From Longicatena caecimuris (GTDB lineage: Bacteria > Bacillota_I > Bacilli_A > Erysipelotrichales > Erysipelotrichaceae), in assembly GCF_004341945.1 (NCBI RefSeq), contig NZ_SMBP01000011.1:31478-95477 (forward strand): a stretch of 64,000 nt of DNA. Direction: 5' to 3'. Under the pieces are notes generated by a model that had not been told where the DNA came from, searched no databases, and saw nothing but the letters and a program-made list of their open reading frames with translations. This document shows positions 37,691 through 50,238 of the stretch, in pieces. Numbering within the stretch: the first letter of the stretch is position 1; every line of letters begins with the position of its first letter. Made by a program: the position numbers and the translations under genes.

Positions 37691-38408
37691 TAAAGATCAC
37701 CTTCATTTCATAATTGGTTTCTTGTAAATAGGTTTTCACCGTATGAATAGCAATAGCGGCGGCTTCATCATTAGGAAAATGAAAAACCCCAGTGGATATG
37801 CAACAAAATGCGATGGAAGTCAGATGATACTGTTGTGCTAAGCTAAGACAAGAGCGATAGCAAGCTGCCAGTTGTTGCTTCTGCGTATCTGTGACATGTC
37901 CATATACGATAGGACCTACCGTATGCAATACATAGGTTGCCGGAAGATGATATCCTTTGGTTATCTTAGCTTTTCCTACAGGCTCTTCCTGCCTTTGTTT
38001 TCGCATGATGGCAGCACACTCCTGACGTAATTCTATACCGGCAAAAGTATGAATGGCATTGTCAATGCAACCATGACAAGGTTGAAAACATCCTAACAAT
38101 TGTGCATTCGCAGCATTCACGATTGCATCCGCTTGTATTCTTGTGATATCACCTTTCCATAAATAAAGATTCTTATCATAAGCCTGCATTTGCGCTATGG
38201 TAACGATACCCTTTTGGTGTTTTATTGCTTCTAACACTGCCTTTTCATGGTATAAAAAAGCATCAGATACCGGCTTCGGTTCTCTTACATTCACTAAAGA
38301 GCGATATAGTCGGAAACATTCTTCTTCCTGTTGCGGCATGGAAATGTCCCTATAAGCTTCATTTTCTTCTAATAGATATTTGATAAGCCATTGTAAATGT
38401 TCTTGCAT
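37638..38408 (-). CDS. Zn-type macrodomain, probable ADP-ribosyl hydrolase
   Basis: The 256-residue macrodomain protein probably removes ADP-ribose added by the adjacent SirTM. It has VWKGDIT-like LWKGDITRIQADAIVNAANAQLLGC (about 83-107). This is followed by the CHGCIDNAIH motif (111-120), the Cys/His signature of zinc-containing macrodomains. The phosphate loop is ISTGVFHFPNDEAA. The N-terminal 70 residues are the helical extension usual in this subgroup. It is the first gene of the pair, with its own promoter. Confidence 0.9.
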   Translation of the reverse strand: MQEHLQWLIKYLLEENEAYRDISMPQQEEECFRLYRSLVNVREPKPVSDAFLYHEKAVLEAIKHQKGIVTIAQMQAYDKNLYLWKGDITRIQADAIVNAANAQLLGCFQPCHGCIDNAIHTFAGIELRQECAAIMRKQRQEEPVGKAKITKGYHLPATYVLHTVGPIVYGHVTDTQKQQLAACYRSCLSLAQQYHLTSIAFCCISTGVFHFPNDEAAAIAIHTVKTYLQETNYEMKVIFNVFKDEDERIYQTYLQH

Positions 38409-38484
38409 ATGATCACTTGCCTTTCTTTATGTAATCATAACGCGTTTCATAGCATTTGCAAAGCAAGCAGTTTATAAGTTCGCC

Positions 38485-38512
38485 ATTATAAACAAACCTG
38501 CGTTAGAATCAA
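38485..38512 (-). promoter_or_regulatory. Promoter of macrodomain-SirTM operon
   Basis: On the minus strand TTGATT (38512-38507) and a perfect TATAAT (38490-38485) have a 16-bp spacer, about 76 bp before the macrodomain start. Confidence 0.65.
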
Positions 38513-38546
38513 TATACAAAAGGTGTCACATCAGACACCTTTTGTA
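38513..38546 (-). terminator. Terminator of the pyrimidine operon
   Basis: ATACAAAAGGTGTC pairs perfectly over 14 bp with GACACCTTTTGTAT around a 6-base loop, just after the carB1 stop. Confidence 0.85.
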
Positions 38547-38569
38547 TTCCTGTGTTTTTTATTCGCATA

Positions 38570-41500
38570 TCAACATGCATCGGCTAATTCATTCATCGAA
38601 ATCGTGGTAAAATTCATTGATTCTAGCACCTTCAACATCGCATTGGCAGTATCGAAGCTGGTAAAACAGCTCACACTGTTTTCTGCTGCTACACGGCGTA
38701 TCAAGAAGCCATCCATAGTCACTTCTTTCTTTTGTGACATGGTATTGATGACATAATTGACATAACCTTTACGGATGACATCTAACACATTCTCCATGGC
38801 TTCCTCATGCGCATCAATTTTCTGCACGGTTTTCACATATAAACCATGTGCTTGTAAGTAATCAGCTGTTCCTTTGGTTGCCAGTATGCCATATCCGATG
38901 GCTGAGAAGCGTTTGGCTATCAAAAGTCCTTCTTCTTTGTCCTCATCGGCGATGGTCAATAAGACATTGCCATGTGTAGGAATCTTTACACCACTTGCCA
39001 ACAATGCTTTATATAAGGCTTTTTCCAGTGTTACATCTCCTCCCAAAGCTTCACCGGTGGATTTCATTTCCGGACCTAATACGGTATCAACACTGCGCAG
39101 CTTAGCAAACGAGAAGACCGGTGCTTTGACAAAGACACGTTGACTTTCTGGTCGTATACCTTCTGTATAGCCCTGTTCTTTTAAAGAATGACCAAGTGCA
39201 CAGCGTGTTGCCACATGACTCATAGGTACTCCGGTAATCTTGGATAAGAACGGTACGGTACGAGAAGAGCGTGGATTTACTTCAAGGACATAGACCTGTT
39301 CTGCTTTATCGATGATAAATTGAATATTATATAAACCAATGAAATGGAAACCTTTGCCGATACGAATCGCATAATCCACGATCGTATCTTTCACCTTTTG
39401 TGAAACGGTTTGCGCTGGATAGACCGAAATGGAATCTCCGGAGTGAATACCGGCACGTTCGATATGCTCCATGATACCGGGAATATACACCTGCTCACCA
39501 TCACAGATAGCATCAATTTCCATTTCTTTTCCCACAATATATTTATCTACCAAGATAGGCGCATCGTGGCTGATTTCTTTTACCGCCGTTGCCATATATA
39601 TCTTTAAATCAGCATCGTTATGCACGATTTCCATAGCACGGCCGCCAAGTACATAGCTTGGACGCACCAGCACCGGATAACCGATCTTATTCGCAATGAC
39701 TAAGGCTTCTTCAACCGTCACGGCGGTTTCCCCGGTTGGCTGTGGAATATTCAGCTTATGCAGCATTTTTTCAAATGCATGTCGATCTTCGGCACGATCG
39801 ATGTTTTCTAAGGACGTACCTAAAATCTTTACCCCGCGTTTTACGAGCTGATCGGCTAAGTTGATAGCCGTCTGCCCACCAAATTGGACAATAACCCCTA
39901 AAGGCTGTTCTAAATCAACCACATGCATAACATCCTCAATGGTTAATGGTTCAAAATACAATTTATCAGAGATAGAGAAATCGGTGGATACTGTTTCCGG
40001 ATTGTTGTTGATAACGATGGCTTCATAACCACATTCACGCAAGGTCATGACACAATGAACCGTCGCATAATCAAATTCAACACCCTGTCCGATACGAATC
40101 GGTCCACTGCCTAATACGATGATTTTTTGACGATCACTGCGTATAGATTCATTTTCATCTTCATAAGTGGAATAAAAATATGGTGTAGCACTCGCAAATT
40201 CCGCAGCGCAAGTATCTACCATCTTATACACCGGACAAATACCGTGTTGTTTTCGCAAGTCATAAACAGCTTTTTCTTCCATGCCCCAACTACGAGCTAT
40301 AAAACTATCCGCGAAGCCACAGCGTTTGATTTCCCATAAGATTTGAATATCCTTTGGATGTTGTTTCATACGTTCTTCTAAGGCGATGATGTGGGCAAAT
40401 TTTTCTAAAAAGAAGGTATCGATCTTGGTAATATCATGAATGCGTGACAAGCTTTCTTTTCTTCGCAACAATTCGGCAATACCAAACATGCGCTGATCAT
40501 CTTTTATCGCAATGCTATTCCACAGCTCTTCCTTTGCTTTTTCTTTGCTTTCTTTATTTTCGATATGATCACATTTCATTTCCAGTGAGCGTATCGCCTT
40601 TAAGAAGCTTTCTTCAAAACATCTTCCAATTGCCATAACTTCCCCGGTTGCCTTCATCTGGGTACCTAAACGACGATCGGCATGAGGGAATTTATCAAAA
40701 GGGAAACGTGGCAGCTTCGTGACAACATAATCTAACGCCGGTTCAAAACAAGCATAGCTGGTATTGGTAATTGGATTGATGATTTCATCTAAGGTAAGAC
40801 CTACCGCAATTTTCGCTGCGATTTTGGCAATCGGATAACCGGTTGCTTTTGAAGCCAGCGCACTGGAACGTGATACCCGAGGATTTACTTCAATGATGTA
40901 ATATTTAAAAGATGCAGGATCCAAAGCTAACTGCACATTACAGCCACCGCAGATCTTTAAAGCGCGGATAATCTTTAAACTGGCATTGCGCAGCATCTGA
41001 TGCTCACGATCACTCAATGTCTGTACCGGTGCTACGACCATTGAATCTCCTGTATGTATTCCCACCGGATCGATATTTTCCATATTGCAGACGACGATGG
41101 CATTATCATGTGCATCCCGCATGACCTCATATTCGATTTCCTTAAAACCGGCAATACTACGTTCAATTAAGCATTGCTGTACCGGAGAAAGTTTTAGACC
41201 ATTTTCGGTGATGATACGTAGTTCTTCTTCTGTATCCACAAAGCCACCACCGGTTCCTCCTAAGGTATAAGCAGGACGTACAACAAGCGGATAGCCAATC
41301 GTTTGGGCAAAGGCAAGTGCTTCTTCTACAGTATGAACAATGGCACTTTCCGGTACCGGTTCTTTGATTTCATACATCAATTCACGGAATAATTCACGAT
41401 CTTCCGCCTGGTTGATAGCGGTTAAATCAGTACCTAAGATTTCTACACCATATGCATCCAGAATTCCTGAATTGGCTAGCTCTACCACCAGATTCAAACC

Positions 41501-41782
41501 AGTCTGTCCACCCAAGCTTCCTAAGATAGCATCAGGACGTTCCTTATAAATGATGCGGCTGGCAAATTCAACAGTCAAAGGTTCCATGTATACGCGATCG
41601 GCAATCGCGGTATCTGTCATGATCGTTGCCGGATTAGAATTGATCAATATGACTTCATAACCTTCTTCTTTTAAAGATTGGCATGCCTGAGAACCGGCAT
41701 AATCAAATTCCGCCGCCTGGCCAATGACGATTGGACCAGAACCAATCACCATGATTTTTTTAATATCTGTACGCTTTGGCAT
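38570..41782 (-). CDS. carB: Carbamoyl-phosphate synthase large subunit, copy 1 (operon-distal)
   Basis: This 1070-residue synthetase makes carbamoyl phosphate from bicarbonate, two ATP and ammonia supplied by CarA. It has two ATP-grasp halves (first start [22 protein letters not shown], second start [20 protein letters not shown]), an oligomerisation region (about 400-550) and a C-terminal MGS allosteric domain. It closely resembles the second copy at 45957; the second ATP-grasp halves are nearly identical over long runs. The ATG 41782 is 1 bp after the carA1 stop. It ends the operon. Confidence 0.95.
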   Translation of the reverse strand: MPKRTDIKKIMVIGSGPIVIGQAAEFDYAGSQACQSLKEEGYEVILINSNPATIMTDTAIADRVYMEPLTVEFASRIIYKERPDAILGSLGGQTGLNLVVELANSGILDAYGVEILGTDLTAINQAEDRELFRELMYEIKEPVPESAIVHTVEEALAFAQTIGYPLVVRPAYTLGGTGGGFVDTEEELRIITENGLKLSPVQQCLIERSIAGFKEIEYEVMRDAHDNAIVVCNMENIDPVGIHTGDSMVVAPVQTLSDREHQMLRNASLKIIRALKICGGCNVQLALDPASFKYYIIEVNPRVSRSSALASKATGYPIAKIAAKIAVGLTLDEIINPITNTSYACFEPALDYVVTKLPRFPFDKFPHADRRLGTQMKATGEVMAIGRCFEESFLKAIRSLEMKCDHIENKESKEKAKEELWNSIAIKDDQRMFGIAELLRRKESLSRIHDITKIDTFFLEKFAHIIALEERMKQHPKDIQILWEIKRCGFADSFIARSWGMEEKAVYDLRKQHGICPVYKMVDTCAAEFASATPYFYSTYEDENESIRSDRQKIIVLGSGPIRIGQGVEFDYATVHCVMTLRECGYEAIVINNNPETVSTDFSISDKLYFEPLTIEDVMHVVDLEQPLGVIVQFGGQTAINLADQLVKRGVKILGTSLENIDRAEDRHAFEKMLHKLNIPQPTGETAVTVEEALVIANKIGYPVLVRPSYVLGGRAMEIVHNDADLKIYMATAVKEISHDAPILVDKYIVGKEMEIDAICDGEQVYIPGIMEHIERAGIHSGDSISVYPAQTVSQKVKDTIVDYAIRIGKGFHFIGLYNIQFIIDKAEQVYVLEVNPRSSRTVPFLSKITGVPMSHVATRCALGHSLKEQGYTEGIRPESQRVFVKAPVFSFAKLRSVDTVLGPEMKSTGEALGGDVTLEKALYKALLASGVKIPTHGNVLLTIADEDKEEGLLIAKRFSAIGYGILATKGTADYLQAHGLYVKTVQKIDAHEEAMENVLDVIRKGYVNYVINTMSQKKEVTMDGFLIRRVAAENSVSCFTSFDTANAMLKVLESMNFTTISMNELADAC

Positions 41783-41783
41783 A

Positions 41784-42860
41784 TTACACACGCTCCTTTT
41801 CCATCAGTTCCATAAATTGGTCGAATAAATAATTGCTGTCTTCCGGTCCGGGAGCAGCTTCCGGATGATATTGTACACTGAAGATCGGATAGCGCTGATG
41901 ACGCACACCTTCCACACTTTTATCATTTAAGGCTTGATGACTCATCACCAGTTCGCTATTTTCCAAACTTTCCGCTTCTACTGCATAGCCATGATTCTGT
42001 GATGTCATTTCAACTTTGCCGGTTGCTAAATTCATGACCGGATGATTACAACCACGATGTCCGAATTTCAACTTCACGGTATTGGCTCCACAGGCTAAGG
42101 CAATCAGCTGATGTCCTAAACAAATTCCAAAGATGACGACCTTTCCCATCAATTCTCGTATGGTCTGTATCGCAACTTGCATATCCTTAGGATCACCAGG
42201 ACCATTGCTGAGCATTACCCCATCCGGATGCAAGGCTAAGATGGCTTCTGCACTTGTATCGTATGGCATAACGATCAAATCACAATGACGTTTTGATAAT
42301 TCACGAATGATGCCATGCTTAGCACCAAAATCCAACAATACGACCTTTTTCCCTCGTGATGGAATCGGAAAAGGTTTTTGCGTGGATACACGCGCCACTT
42401 GATCATGCAGATACGGTGTTGCTTTTAACATCTTTACCGTTTCCTCAACATTCGCATCTGAATCTGCCAAAATGGCCCGCATCGTTCCACTGTTGCGCAG
42501 TTTGCGAGTGATTGCTCTGGTATCCACACCGGCAATGCCTGGAATATGTTTTTGTTTTAAAAAGGTATCTAAGCTCATATCCCCGCGAAAATTGCTAGGT
42601 GTTTCACAGTATTCTCTGACCACAAAGCCAAAGACAGCGGGATCCAAACTTTCAAAATCATCTCGATTGATGCCATAATTTCCAATGAGCGGATAGGTCA
42701 TCAAAACGATTTGTCCGCAATAGGATAAGTCACTCAATACCTCCTGATAACCGCTCATTCCGGTATTAAACACAAGTTCACCGACCTGATAAGTATCATC
42801 ACCAAAGGCGATCCCTTCATAGACACTGCCATCTTCTAAAATTAATTTTCGTTTTTGCAT
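41784..42860 (-). CDS. carA: Carbamoyl-phosphate synthase small subunit, copy 1 (intact glutaminase)
   Basis: This glutamine amidotransferase subunit has 358 residues. The N-terminal CPSase domain is followed by a class I GATase domain with [10 protein letters not shown] (about 217-226). The nucleophile is Cys247 in FGICLGHQ. His332 and Glu334 in QYHPEAAPG complete the triad. It is therefore expected to hydrolyse glutamine normally, in contrast with the copy at 49159. An intrinsic terminator and a 14-bp palindrome lie between pyrE and this gene, so carA1-carB1 may be expressed differently from the rest of the operon. Confidence 0.95.
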   Translation of the reverse strand: MQKRKLILEDGSVYEGIAFGDDTYQVGELVFNTGMSGYQEVLSDLSYCGQIVLMTYPLIGNYGINRDDFESLDPAVFGFVVREYCETPSNFRGDMSLDTFLKQKHIPGIAGVDTRAITRKLRNSGTMRAILADSDANVEETVKMLKATPYLHDQVARVSTQKPFPIPSRGKKVVLLDFGAKHGIIRELSKRHCDLIVMPYDTSAEAILALHPDGVMLSNGPGDPKDMQVAIQTIRELMGKVVIFGICLGHQLIALACGANTVKLKFGHRGCNHPVMNLATGKVEMTSQNHGYAVEAESLENSELVMSHQALNDKSVEGVRHQRYPIFSVQYHPEAAPGPEDSNYLFDQFMELMEKERV

Positions 42861-42883
42861 AACCGTATCCTCCTGTTTGCTTG

Positions 42884-42897
42884 CCTTACATGTAAGG
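42884..42897. promoter_or_regulatory. 14-bp perfect palindrome before carA1
   Basis: CCTTACATGTAAGG is a perfect 14-bp palindrome about 24 bp upstream of the carA1 ATG, just before its ribosome site. A further TTACAT follows on the plus strand. It could be an operator; no known regulator is recognised. Confidence 0.4.
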
Positions 42898-42919
42898 ACT
42901 TACATTTCTTTTTTCCACC

Positions 42920-42956
42920 AAAAAGGCATAGACGCTATCAAATAGTGCTATGCCCC
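42920..42956 (-). terminator. Intrinsic terminator between pyrE and carA1
   Basis: On the minus strand GGCATAG pairs with CTATGCC. An inner CACTA/TAGCG extension with one bulge continues the stem, and TTTTT follows. It comes 7 bp after the pyrE stop and should partly separate pyrB-pyrE from carA1-carB1. Confidence 0.72.
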
Positions 42957-42962
42957 TTTGCT

Positions 42963-43601
42963 TTACTTCTTCATCCAAGATTCATCTTTTGGATCTTTTT
43001 TCCATGCTTTTAATTTTTCAAGATCATTTTCCTTGATGTACGCATTTTCTAAAGCTACATCAATCAAGACATCATAGTTACTTAATGTCTTAAAGCTGCA
43101 TGCGATAGAATCAAACAATTCACTGCTTGCTGGTAACAGATAGGTAAAGATAGCCACAACACCCAATACCTCAGCACCTGCTTCACGCAAAGATAAGATG
43201 ACATCCTTTACGGAACCACCGGTAGAAATTAAATCTTCTACAACAACGACTTTCGCACCTTTTTCGATCTTTCCTTCGATCTTATTTCCTTTGCCATGTG
43301 TCTTATTGGAACTACGTACATAGCCAAATGGTTTTTCCATCTTATCCGCAACCATTGCACCCCAAGGAATACCGGCAGTAGCTGTACCAACGATGACTTC
43401 TGCTTCACTGTATTCTTTCTGAATCAATTCAACAAAGCCCTGTACAACGACACTGCGTTTTTCAGGAAAGGATAATACCAAACGGTTGTCACAGTAGATG
43501 GGACTTTTAATACCGCTTGCCCAAGTGAATGGATCATTTGGCTGTAAGGATACTGCCTTAATATCTAACAGGTTTTTCGCAACTGTTTTTTCTATGCTCA
43601 T
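42963..43601 (-). CDS. pyrE: Orotate phosphoribosyltransferase
   Basis: PyrE joins orotate with PRPP to give OMP. The length is 212 residues. The PRPP-binding motif VVVVEDLISTGGSV (about 117-130) and the flexible-loop lysine region SSNKTHGKGNKIEG are visible. It begins 1 bp after pyrF. It is the last gene before the internal terminator. Confidence 0.95.
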   Translation of the reverse strand: MSIEKTVAKNLLDIKAVSLQPNDPFTWASGIKSPIYCDNRLVLSFPEKRSVVVQGFVELIQKEYSEAEVIVGTATAGIPWGAMVADKMEKPFGYVRSSNKTHGKGNKIEGKIEKGAKVVVVEDLISTGGSVKDVILSLREAGAEVLGVVAIFTYLLPASSELFDSIACSFKTLSNYDVLIDVALENAYIKENDLEKLKAWKKDPKDESWMKK

Positions 43602-43602
43602 C

Positions 43603-44303
43603 TTATTTTCCCTCCATGATTGCTTCTATTTCGTTATATGTCTTATATGGATCTTCACTCTTGGTGATACTGCGGCCTACGACGATATAGTCACAGCCTT
43701 CTTCTTTGGCAAACTGTGGAGTAGCCACACGTTTTTGATCATCCTTAGAATCAGAGCTTAAACGAATGCCTGGGGTTACCGTTAAAAAGTCAGCCCCGCA
43801 TGCTTCATGAATGGCTCGTGCTTCATGCACGGAACAAACCACACCGTCTAAGCCGCTTTCCTTTGCCAATTTAGCATAGGAAATAACGACATCCTTCACA
43901 TCTCCGGGAATCAACAATTCTTCATTCATAGCTTCCTGTGAAGTGCTGGTTAACTGTGTGACTGCGATACACAAAGGACGTTTGCCATTGACAGCTCCTT
44001 CGTTTAAGCCTTCCATGGCTGCCTTCATCATCGCACTGCCACCGGCCGCATGCAAGTTTACCACATCCACATCCAGCTTTGCCAGATTCTTCATTCCGTT
44101 TTTTACCGTGTTTGGAATATCGTGCAATTTCAAATCAAGAAAGATTTTATGCCCTCTTGCCTTGATTTCACGAATCATTTCAAAACCAAACGCATAGGTC
44201 AATTCCATTCCAACCTTTACATAGATAGGTTTATCAAACTTATCAAGAAAATTCATCACATCTTCTTTTTTTGAAAAATCCAATGCTACCATCGTTCTGC
44301 TCA

Positions 44304-44304
<1 letters not shown>
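43603..44304 (-). CDS. pyrF: Orotidine 5'-phosphate decarboxylase
   Basis: PyrF decarboxylates OMP to UMP, the last step of de novo synthesis. The length is 233 residues. The catalytic Lys-Asp cluster is in FLDLKLHDIPNTV (about 55-67). The C-terminal phosphate site is YIVVGRSIT. Its start overlaps the pyrD stop by one base. Confidence 0.95.
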
Positions 44305-45955
<1,651 letters not shown>

Positions 45956-45956
45956 C

Positions 45957-48900
45957 TTAATCCTCCAATTCGTTCATAGAAATGGTTGTGAAGGTCTGTG
46001 CCTCCAGTACACGCAGAATGGCATTTGCCGTATCCAGTGACGTGAAACAGCTGATGTTGTTTTCAGCAGCGGCACGACGAATTTCAAAGCCATCCTGATT
46101 AGCGGTCTTGGAAATGCTCATTGTGTTGATGACATAATTGATACGTCCTTTACGAATGACATCTACCACATTCTCGCCTTCTGCTTCATTTACTTTATTT
46201 ACGGTACGTACATAAATACCGTTTTCTTTTAAGAGATTTGCTGTACCCTTGGTCGCATAGATACCATAGCCGATGTTTGAGAAACGCTTCGCTATCTTTA
46301 AGCCTTCCTGCTTATCCGCATCCGCAACCGTCAATAAGACATTGCCATGCAAAGGAATCTTCACTCCACTTGCCAACAGTGCCTTATATAAAGCTTTCTC
46401 TAATGTATCATCCCCACCAAGTGCTTCTCCGGTTGATTTCATTTCTGGACCTAAGGTTGTATCAACACTGCGCAGTTTGGCGAAAGAGAAGACTGGTGCT
46501 TTTACAAAGACACGTTCACCTTCTGGATGTACGCCTTCTTCATAGCCCTGTTCTTTTAAGGAATGGCCAAGTACACAGCGGGTTGCCACATAACTCATTG
46601 GTACACCGGTAATCTTAGATAAGAATGGTACGGTACGAGAAGAACGTGGATTTACTTCCAGCACATACACTTTCTCATCTTTATCAACAATGAACTGAAT
46701 ATTGTATAAGCCGATGAAGTGGAAACCTTTTCCGATGCGGATGGCATACTCAATGATCGTATCCTTCACCTTTTGAGAAGCTGTTGGTGCTGGATAAACG
46801 GAGATTGAGTCACCGGAATGGACACCGGCACGCTCGATATGTTCCATGATACCTGGAATATACACATGCTCACCATCACAGATAGCATCAATTTCCATCT
46901 CTTTACCAACGATATATTTATCTACCAAGATTGGGGCATCATGACTGATTTCCTTTACCGCAGTTGCCATGTATATCTTCAAGTCATCATCGTTATGCAC
47001 GATTTCCATGGCACGGCCACCTAATACATAGCTTGGACGCACTAATACCGGATATCCGATTTTATTCGCGATCACCAAGGCTTCTTCTACCGTTACCGCC
47101 GTTTCTCCCATTGGTTGTGGAATATCTAGCTTATGCAGCATTTCTTCAAATTCATGACGATCTTCGGCACGGTCGATATTTTCTAAAGAAGTACCTAAGA
47201 TCTTCACACCGCGTTCTACCAGCTTATCGGCTAAGTTGATAGCGGTCTGTCCACCGAACTGCACAATGACACCTAATGGCTGTTCCAGATCGATGATGTG
47301 CATAACATCTTCAATCGTCAATGGTTCAAAATATAATTTATCGGAAATGGAGTAATCCGTCGATACTGTTTCCGGATTGTTGTTAATAACGATGGCTTCA
47401 TAACCACATTCACGTAAAGTCTTTACACAATGCACCGTCGCATAGTCAAATTCGACACCCTGTCCGATACGGATAGGACCACTTCCTAACACGATGATCT
47501 TCTTATTATTGCTGGAGATACTTTCGTTTTCATGCTCATACGTAGAATATAAGTATGGGGTATGGGATACATACTCTCCGGCACAGGTATCCACATTCTT
47601 ATATACCGGAATGATCTGATGCTGTTTGCGCAGTTCATATACTTCACGCTCGCTCATCTCCCATTTTCTGGCGATATAGCTATCCGCAAAGCCCATTTTC
47701 TTCGCATATCGTAAGACTTCTAAATCCCCTTTATGGGCAGCGATGACTTCTTCATAGGCAACGATATTTTTGAAACGATTTAAGAAATAGCGATCCATCT
47801 TCGTTACGTTAAAGATATCCTCTACACTAGCGCCTCTTCTTAATAGAGCGGTAATGACATAGATACGTTCATCATCACTGCGTTCTAACTTCTTCCACAG
47901 CTCTTCTTCACTTAAGGCATTGACATCCTTTTGTTCCAGATGATCGGTCTTCATTTCAAGAGAACGGATGGCTTTTAAGATAGCTTCATCAAAGGTACGT
48001 CCAATGGACATGACCTCACCGGTTGCCTTCATCTGCGTACCTAAGGTACGATCCCCTTTTGGGAATTTATCAAAGGCAAAGCGTGGGAATTTCGCAACAA
48101 CATAGTCGATGCATGGTTCTACACAGGCATAGCTTGTCTGCGTAACCGGATTGATGATTTCATCCAGTGTCAGACCAACCGCAACCTTCGCAGCTAGTTT
48201 GGCAATTGGATAACCGGTTGCCTTACTTGCTAAGGCACTGGAACGTGAAACACGCGGATTGACCTCGATCACATAGTATTTAAAGGAATTTGGATCTAAG
48301 GCCAACTGGACGTTACAACCACCGCAAATCTTTAAGGCGCGAATGATCTTTAAAGCAGATGCACGCATGATGCCACATTCACGATCGGTTAAGGTCTGCG
48401 TCGGTGCTACAACGATAGAATCCCCGGTATGAATACCAACTGGATCCACATTTTCCATGTTGCAGACAACGATGGCATTATCTGCATTATCACGCATAAC
48501 TTCGTATTCGATTTCTTTATAGCCCGCAATGCTTTGTTCAATCAGACACTGATGTACCGGAGAAATCTTTAAACCATTATCACAAATCGTACGTAGTTCT
48601 GCTTCACTGTGCGCAAAACCACCACCGGTACCACCTAAGGTAAAGGCTGGACGTACAACAACCGGATAACCGTTTATATTTGCGAAGTCAACGGCTTCTT
48701 CAATGGTATGCACAATGACACTTTCCGGTACCGGTTCACCGATTTCATACATCAGTTCACGGAATTTATCACGGTCTTCGGCTTTTTCAATAGCATCCAA
48801 TGCCGTACCTAAAACTTCCACATGGTATTCATCTAAGATGCCGCTTTCTGCCAATTCAACGACCAGATTCAAGCCGGTCTGTCCACCTAAGCTACCCAAA

Positions 48901-49157
48901 ATAGCATCCGGACGTTCTTTATAGATGATACGGCTGGCAAATTCCAGTGTTAATGGTTCAATGTAAACACGATCCGCAATGACTGAATCGGTCATGATCG
49001 TTGCAGGGTTAGAGTTAATCAAAACGACTTCATAGCCTTCCTCACGCAAAGAGGTACAAGCCTGTGTGCCGGCATAATCAAATTCTGCCGCCTGTCCGAT
49101 GACGATTGGTCCAGAACCAATCACCATGATTTTCTTAATATCTGTTCTCTTTGGCAT
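45957..49157 (-). CDS. carB: Carbamoyl-phosphate synthase large subunit, copy 2 (operon-proximal)
   Basis: The 1066-residue protein has the same domain order as copy 1 and both ATP-grasp halves appear intact. The two copies diverge more in the first half and oligomerisation region, and are nearly identical through the second ATP-grasp domain (from NIDRAEDRH to [11 protein letters not shown]). That pattern suggests tandem duplication with possible gene conversion. ATG 49157 lies 1 bp after the carA2 stop; the GTG at 49169 overlaps carA2. It is paired with a CarA lacking glutaminase residues. Confidence 0.94.
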   Translation of the reverse strand: MPKRTDIKKIMVIGSGPIVIGQAAEFDYAGTQACTSLREEGYEVVLINSNPATIMTDSVIADRVYIEPLTLEFASRIIYKERPDAILGSLGGQTGLNLVVELAESGILDEYHVEVLGTALDAIEKAEDRDKFRELMYEIGEPVPESVIVHTIEEAVDFANINGYPVVVRPAFTLGGTGGGFAHSEAELRTICDNGLKISPVHQCLIEQSIAGYKEIEYEVMRDNADNAIVVCNMENVDPVGIHTGDSIVVAPTQTLTDRECGIMRASALKIIRALKICGGCNVQLALDPNSFKYYVIEVNPRVSRSSALASKATGYPIAKLAAKVAVGLTLDEIINPVTQTSYACVEPCIDYVVAKFPRFAFDKFPKGDRTLGTQMKATGEVMSIGRTFDEAILKAIRSLEMKTDHLEQKDVNALSEEELWKKLERSDDERIYVITALLRRGASVEDIFNVTKMDRYFLNRFKNIVAYEEVIAAHKGDLEVLRYAKKMGFADSYIARKWEMSEREVYELRKQHQIIPVYKNVDTCAGEYVSHTPYLYSTYEHENESISSNNKKIIVLGSGPIRIGQGVEFDYATVHCVKTLRECGYEAIVINNNPETVSTDYSISDKLYFEPLTIEDVMHIIDLEQPLGVIVQFGGQTAINLADKLVERGVKILGTSLENIDRAEDRHEFEEMLHKLDIPQPMGETAVTVEEALVIANKIGYPVLVRPSYVLGGRAMEIVHNDDDLKIYMATAVKEISHDAPILVDKYIVGKEMEIDAICDGEHVYIPGIMEHIERAGVHSGDSISVYPAPTASQKVKDTIIEYAIRIGKGFHFIGLYNIQFIVDKDEKVYVLEVNPRSSRTVPFLSKITGVPMSYVATRCVLGHSLKEQGYEEGVHPEGERVFVKAPVFSFAKLRSVDTTLGPEMKSTGEALGGDDTLEKALYKALLASGVKIPLHGNVLLTVADADKQEGLKIAKRFSNIGYGIYATKGTANLLKENGIYVRTVNKVNEAEGENVVDVIRKGRINYVINTMSISKTANQDGFEIRRAAAENNISCFTSLDTANAILRVLEAQTFTTISMNELED

Positions 49158-49158
49158 T

Positions 49159-50238
49159 CTATTCAGCACTCCTTTCCTGCATCATCTTGCAGAAATCATC
49201 AAATATATAATTGCAGTCATCTGCTCCTGGAGCAGCCTCTGGTTCAAAGGAGAAAGACAGCAATGGATAAGTTTCATGTTCACAACCTTCAATCGAATTA
49301 TCATTTAATGCCTTATAAGTCACGATCAAGCCGGTTCCGATAAGGGAATCTTCCGCAATCTCATAGCCATGGTTTTGCGCCGTAAACTCAATTTTATTTT
49401 TCTTTAAGTTACGTACCGGTGAACTATTGCCATGATGGCCAACCTTCATCTTAACGACTTTTGCGCCACATGCACAAGCGATCACTTCATGACCTAAACC
49501 AATGCCCAACATTGGCAGCTTGCCTAATAAAGCTTTGCAGGTTGCAATCGTTTCCGGAATATCTTCCGGTGCCCCAGGGCCACCGCTGAAGACTACACCA
49601 TCCGGATGGATTGCTAAGATATCCTCAGCACTCATATTGTAAGGCACAACAACCAAGTCACAGCCACGCATGTTAAATTCACGGATGACCGCAAACTTCG
49701 TTCCGATATCCACCATGACAACCTTTGCGCCACGTGATGGAATCGGGAATGGTTTTTGCGTAGATACCTGCTGTACTCCATCATGAGGCAATTCGCTATT
49801 TTTCAGCATGGCAACAACTTCTTCCACATTTGCATCTTCATCTGCCATGATTGCCTTTAAAGTACCATGATCTCTGATCTTACGCGTAATTTCACGAGTG
49901 TCAATATCGGCAATACCCGGGATACCTTTTAATTTCATGAAGGCATCTAACGTCATATCACTGCGAAAGTTACTAGGCTCTTCACAGTATTCTTTTACAA
50001 CAAAGCCAAATACCATAGGGGAAATACTTTCAAAATCATCGCGGTTGATACCGCAGTTGCCCATTGCCGGATACGTCATCATAACGATTTGTCCATAATA
50101 CGATAAATCAGAAATGATTTCCTGATAACCGCTCATACCAGTCTGAAAGATCAATTCTCCCATACGATAATTGTCAGCGCCAAAAGCAATTCCTTCATAC
50201 ACACTGCCATCTTCTAAAATCAAGCGTCTTTTTTTCAT
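49159..50238 (-). CDS. CarA-like small subunit with lost glutaminase triad
   Basis: The 359-residue protein aligns with carA1 over its whole length without gaps at key positions. However, the nucleophile motif GICLGHQ is GIGLGHE (Cys247 to Gly) and QYHPEAAPG is SFEPEAAPG (His332 to Glu); Glu334 remains. NGPGDP is also changed to GGPGAP. It should not hydrolyse glutamine, so the carA2-carB2 pair may use free ammonia or serve a structural role. The reading frame is intact, it overlaps pyrC by 4 bp and shows no sign of decay. Vertebrate CPS1 is a known parallel with Cys replaced by Ser. Confidence 0.92.
   Translation of the reverse strand: MKKRRLILEDGSVYEGIAFGADNYRMGELIFQTGMSGYQEIISDLSYYGQIVMMTYPAMGNCGINRDDFESISPMVFGFVVKEYCEEPSNFRSDMTLDAFMKLKGIPGIADIDTREITRKIRDHGTLKAIMADEDANVEEVVAMLKNSELPHDGVQQVSTQKPFPIPSRGAKVVMVDIGTKFAVIREFNMRGCDLVVVPYNMSAEDILAIHPDGVVFSGGPGAPEDIPETIATCKALLGKLPMLGIGLGHEVIACACGAKVVKMKVGHHGNSSPVRNLKKNKIEFTAQNHGYEIAEDSLIGTGLIVTYKALNDNSIEGCEHETYPLLSFSFEPEAAPGADDCNYIFDDFCKMMQERSAE

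Noticed and set aside
49159..50238. carA2 as a decaying pseudogene
   Set aside because: Full length, no stops, overlapping start and stop junctions with pyrC and carB2 kept, and high overall conservation argue for a functional protein.
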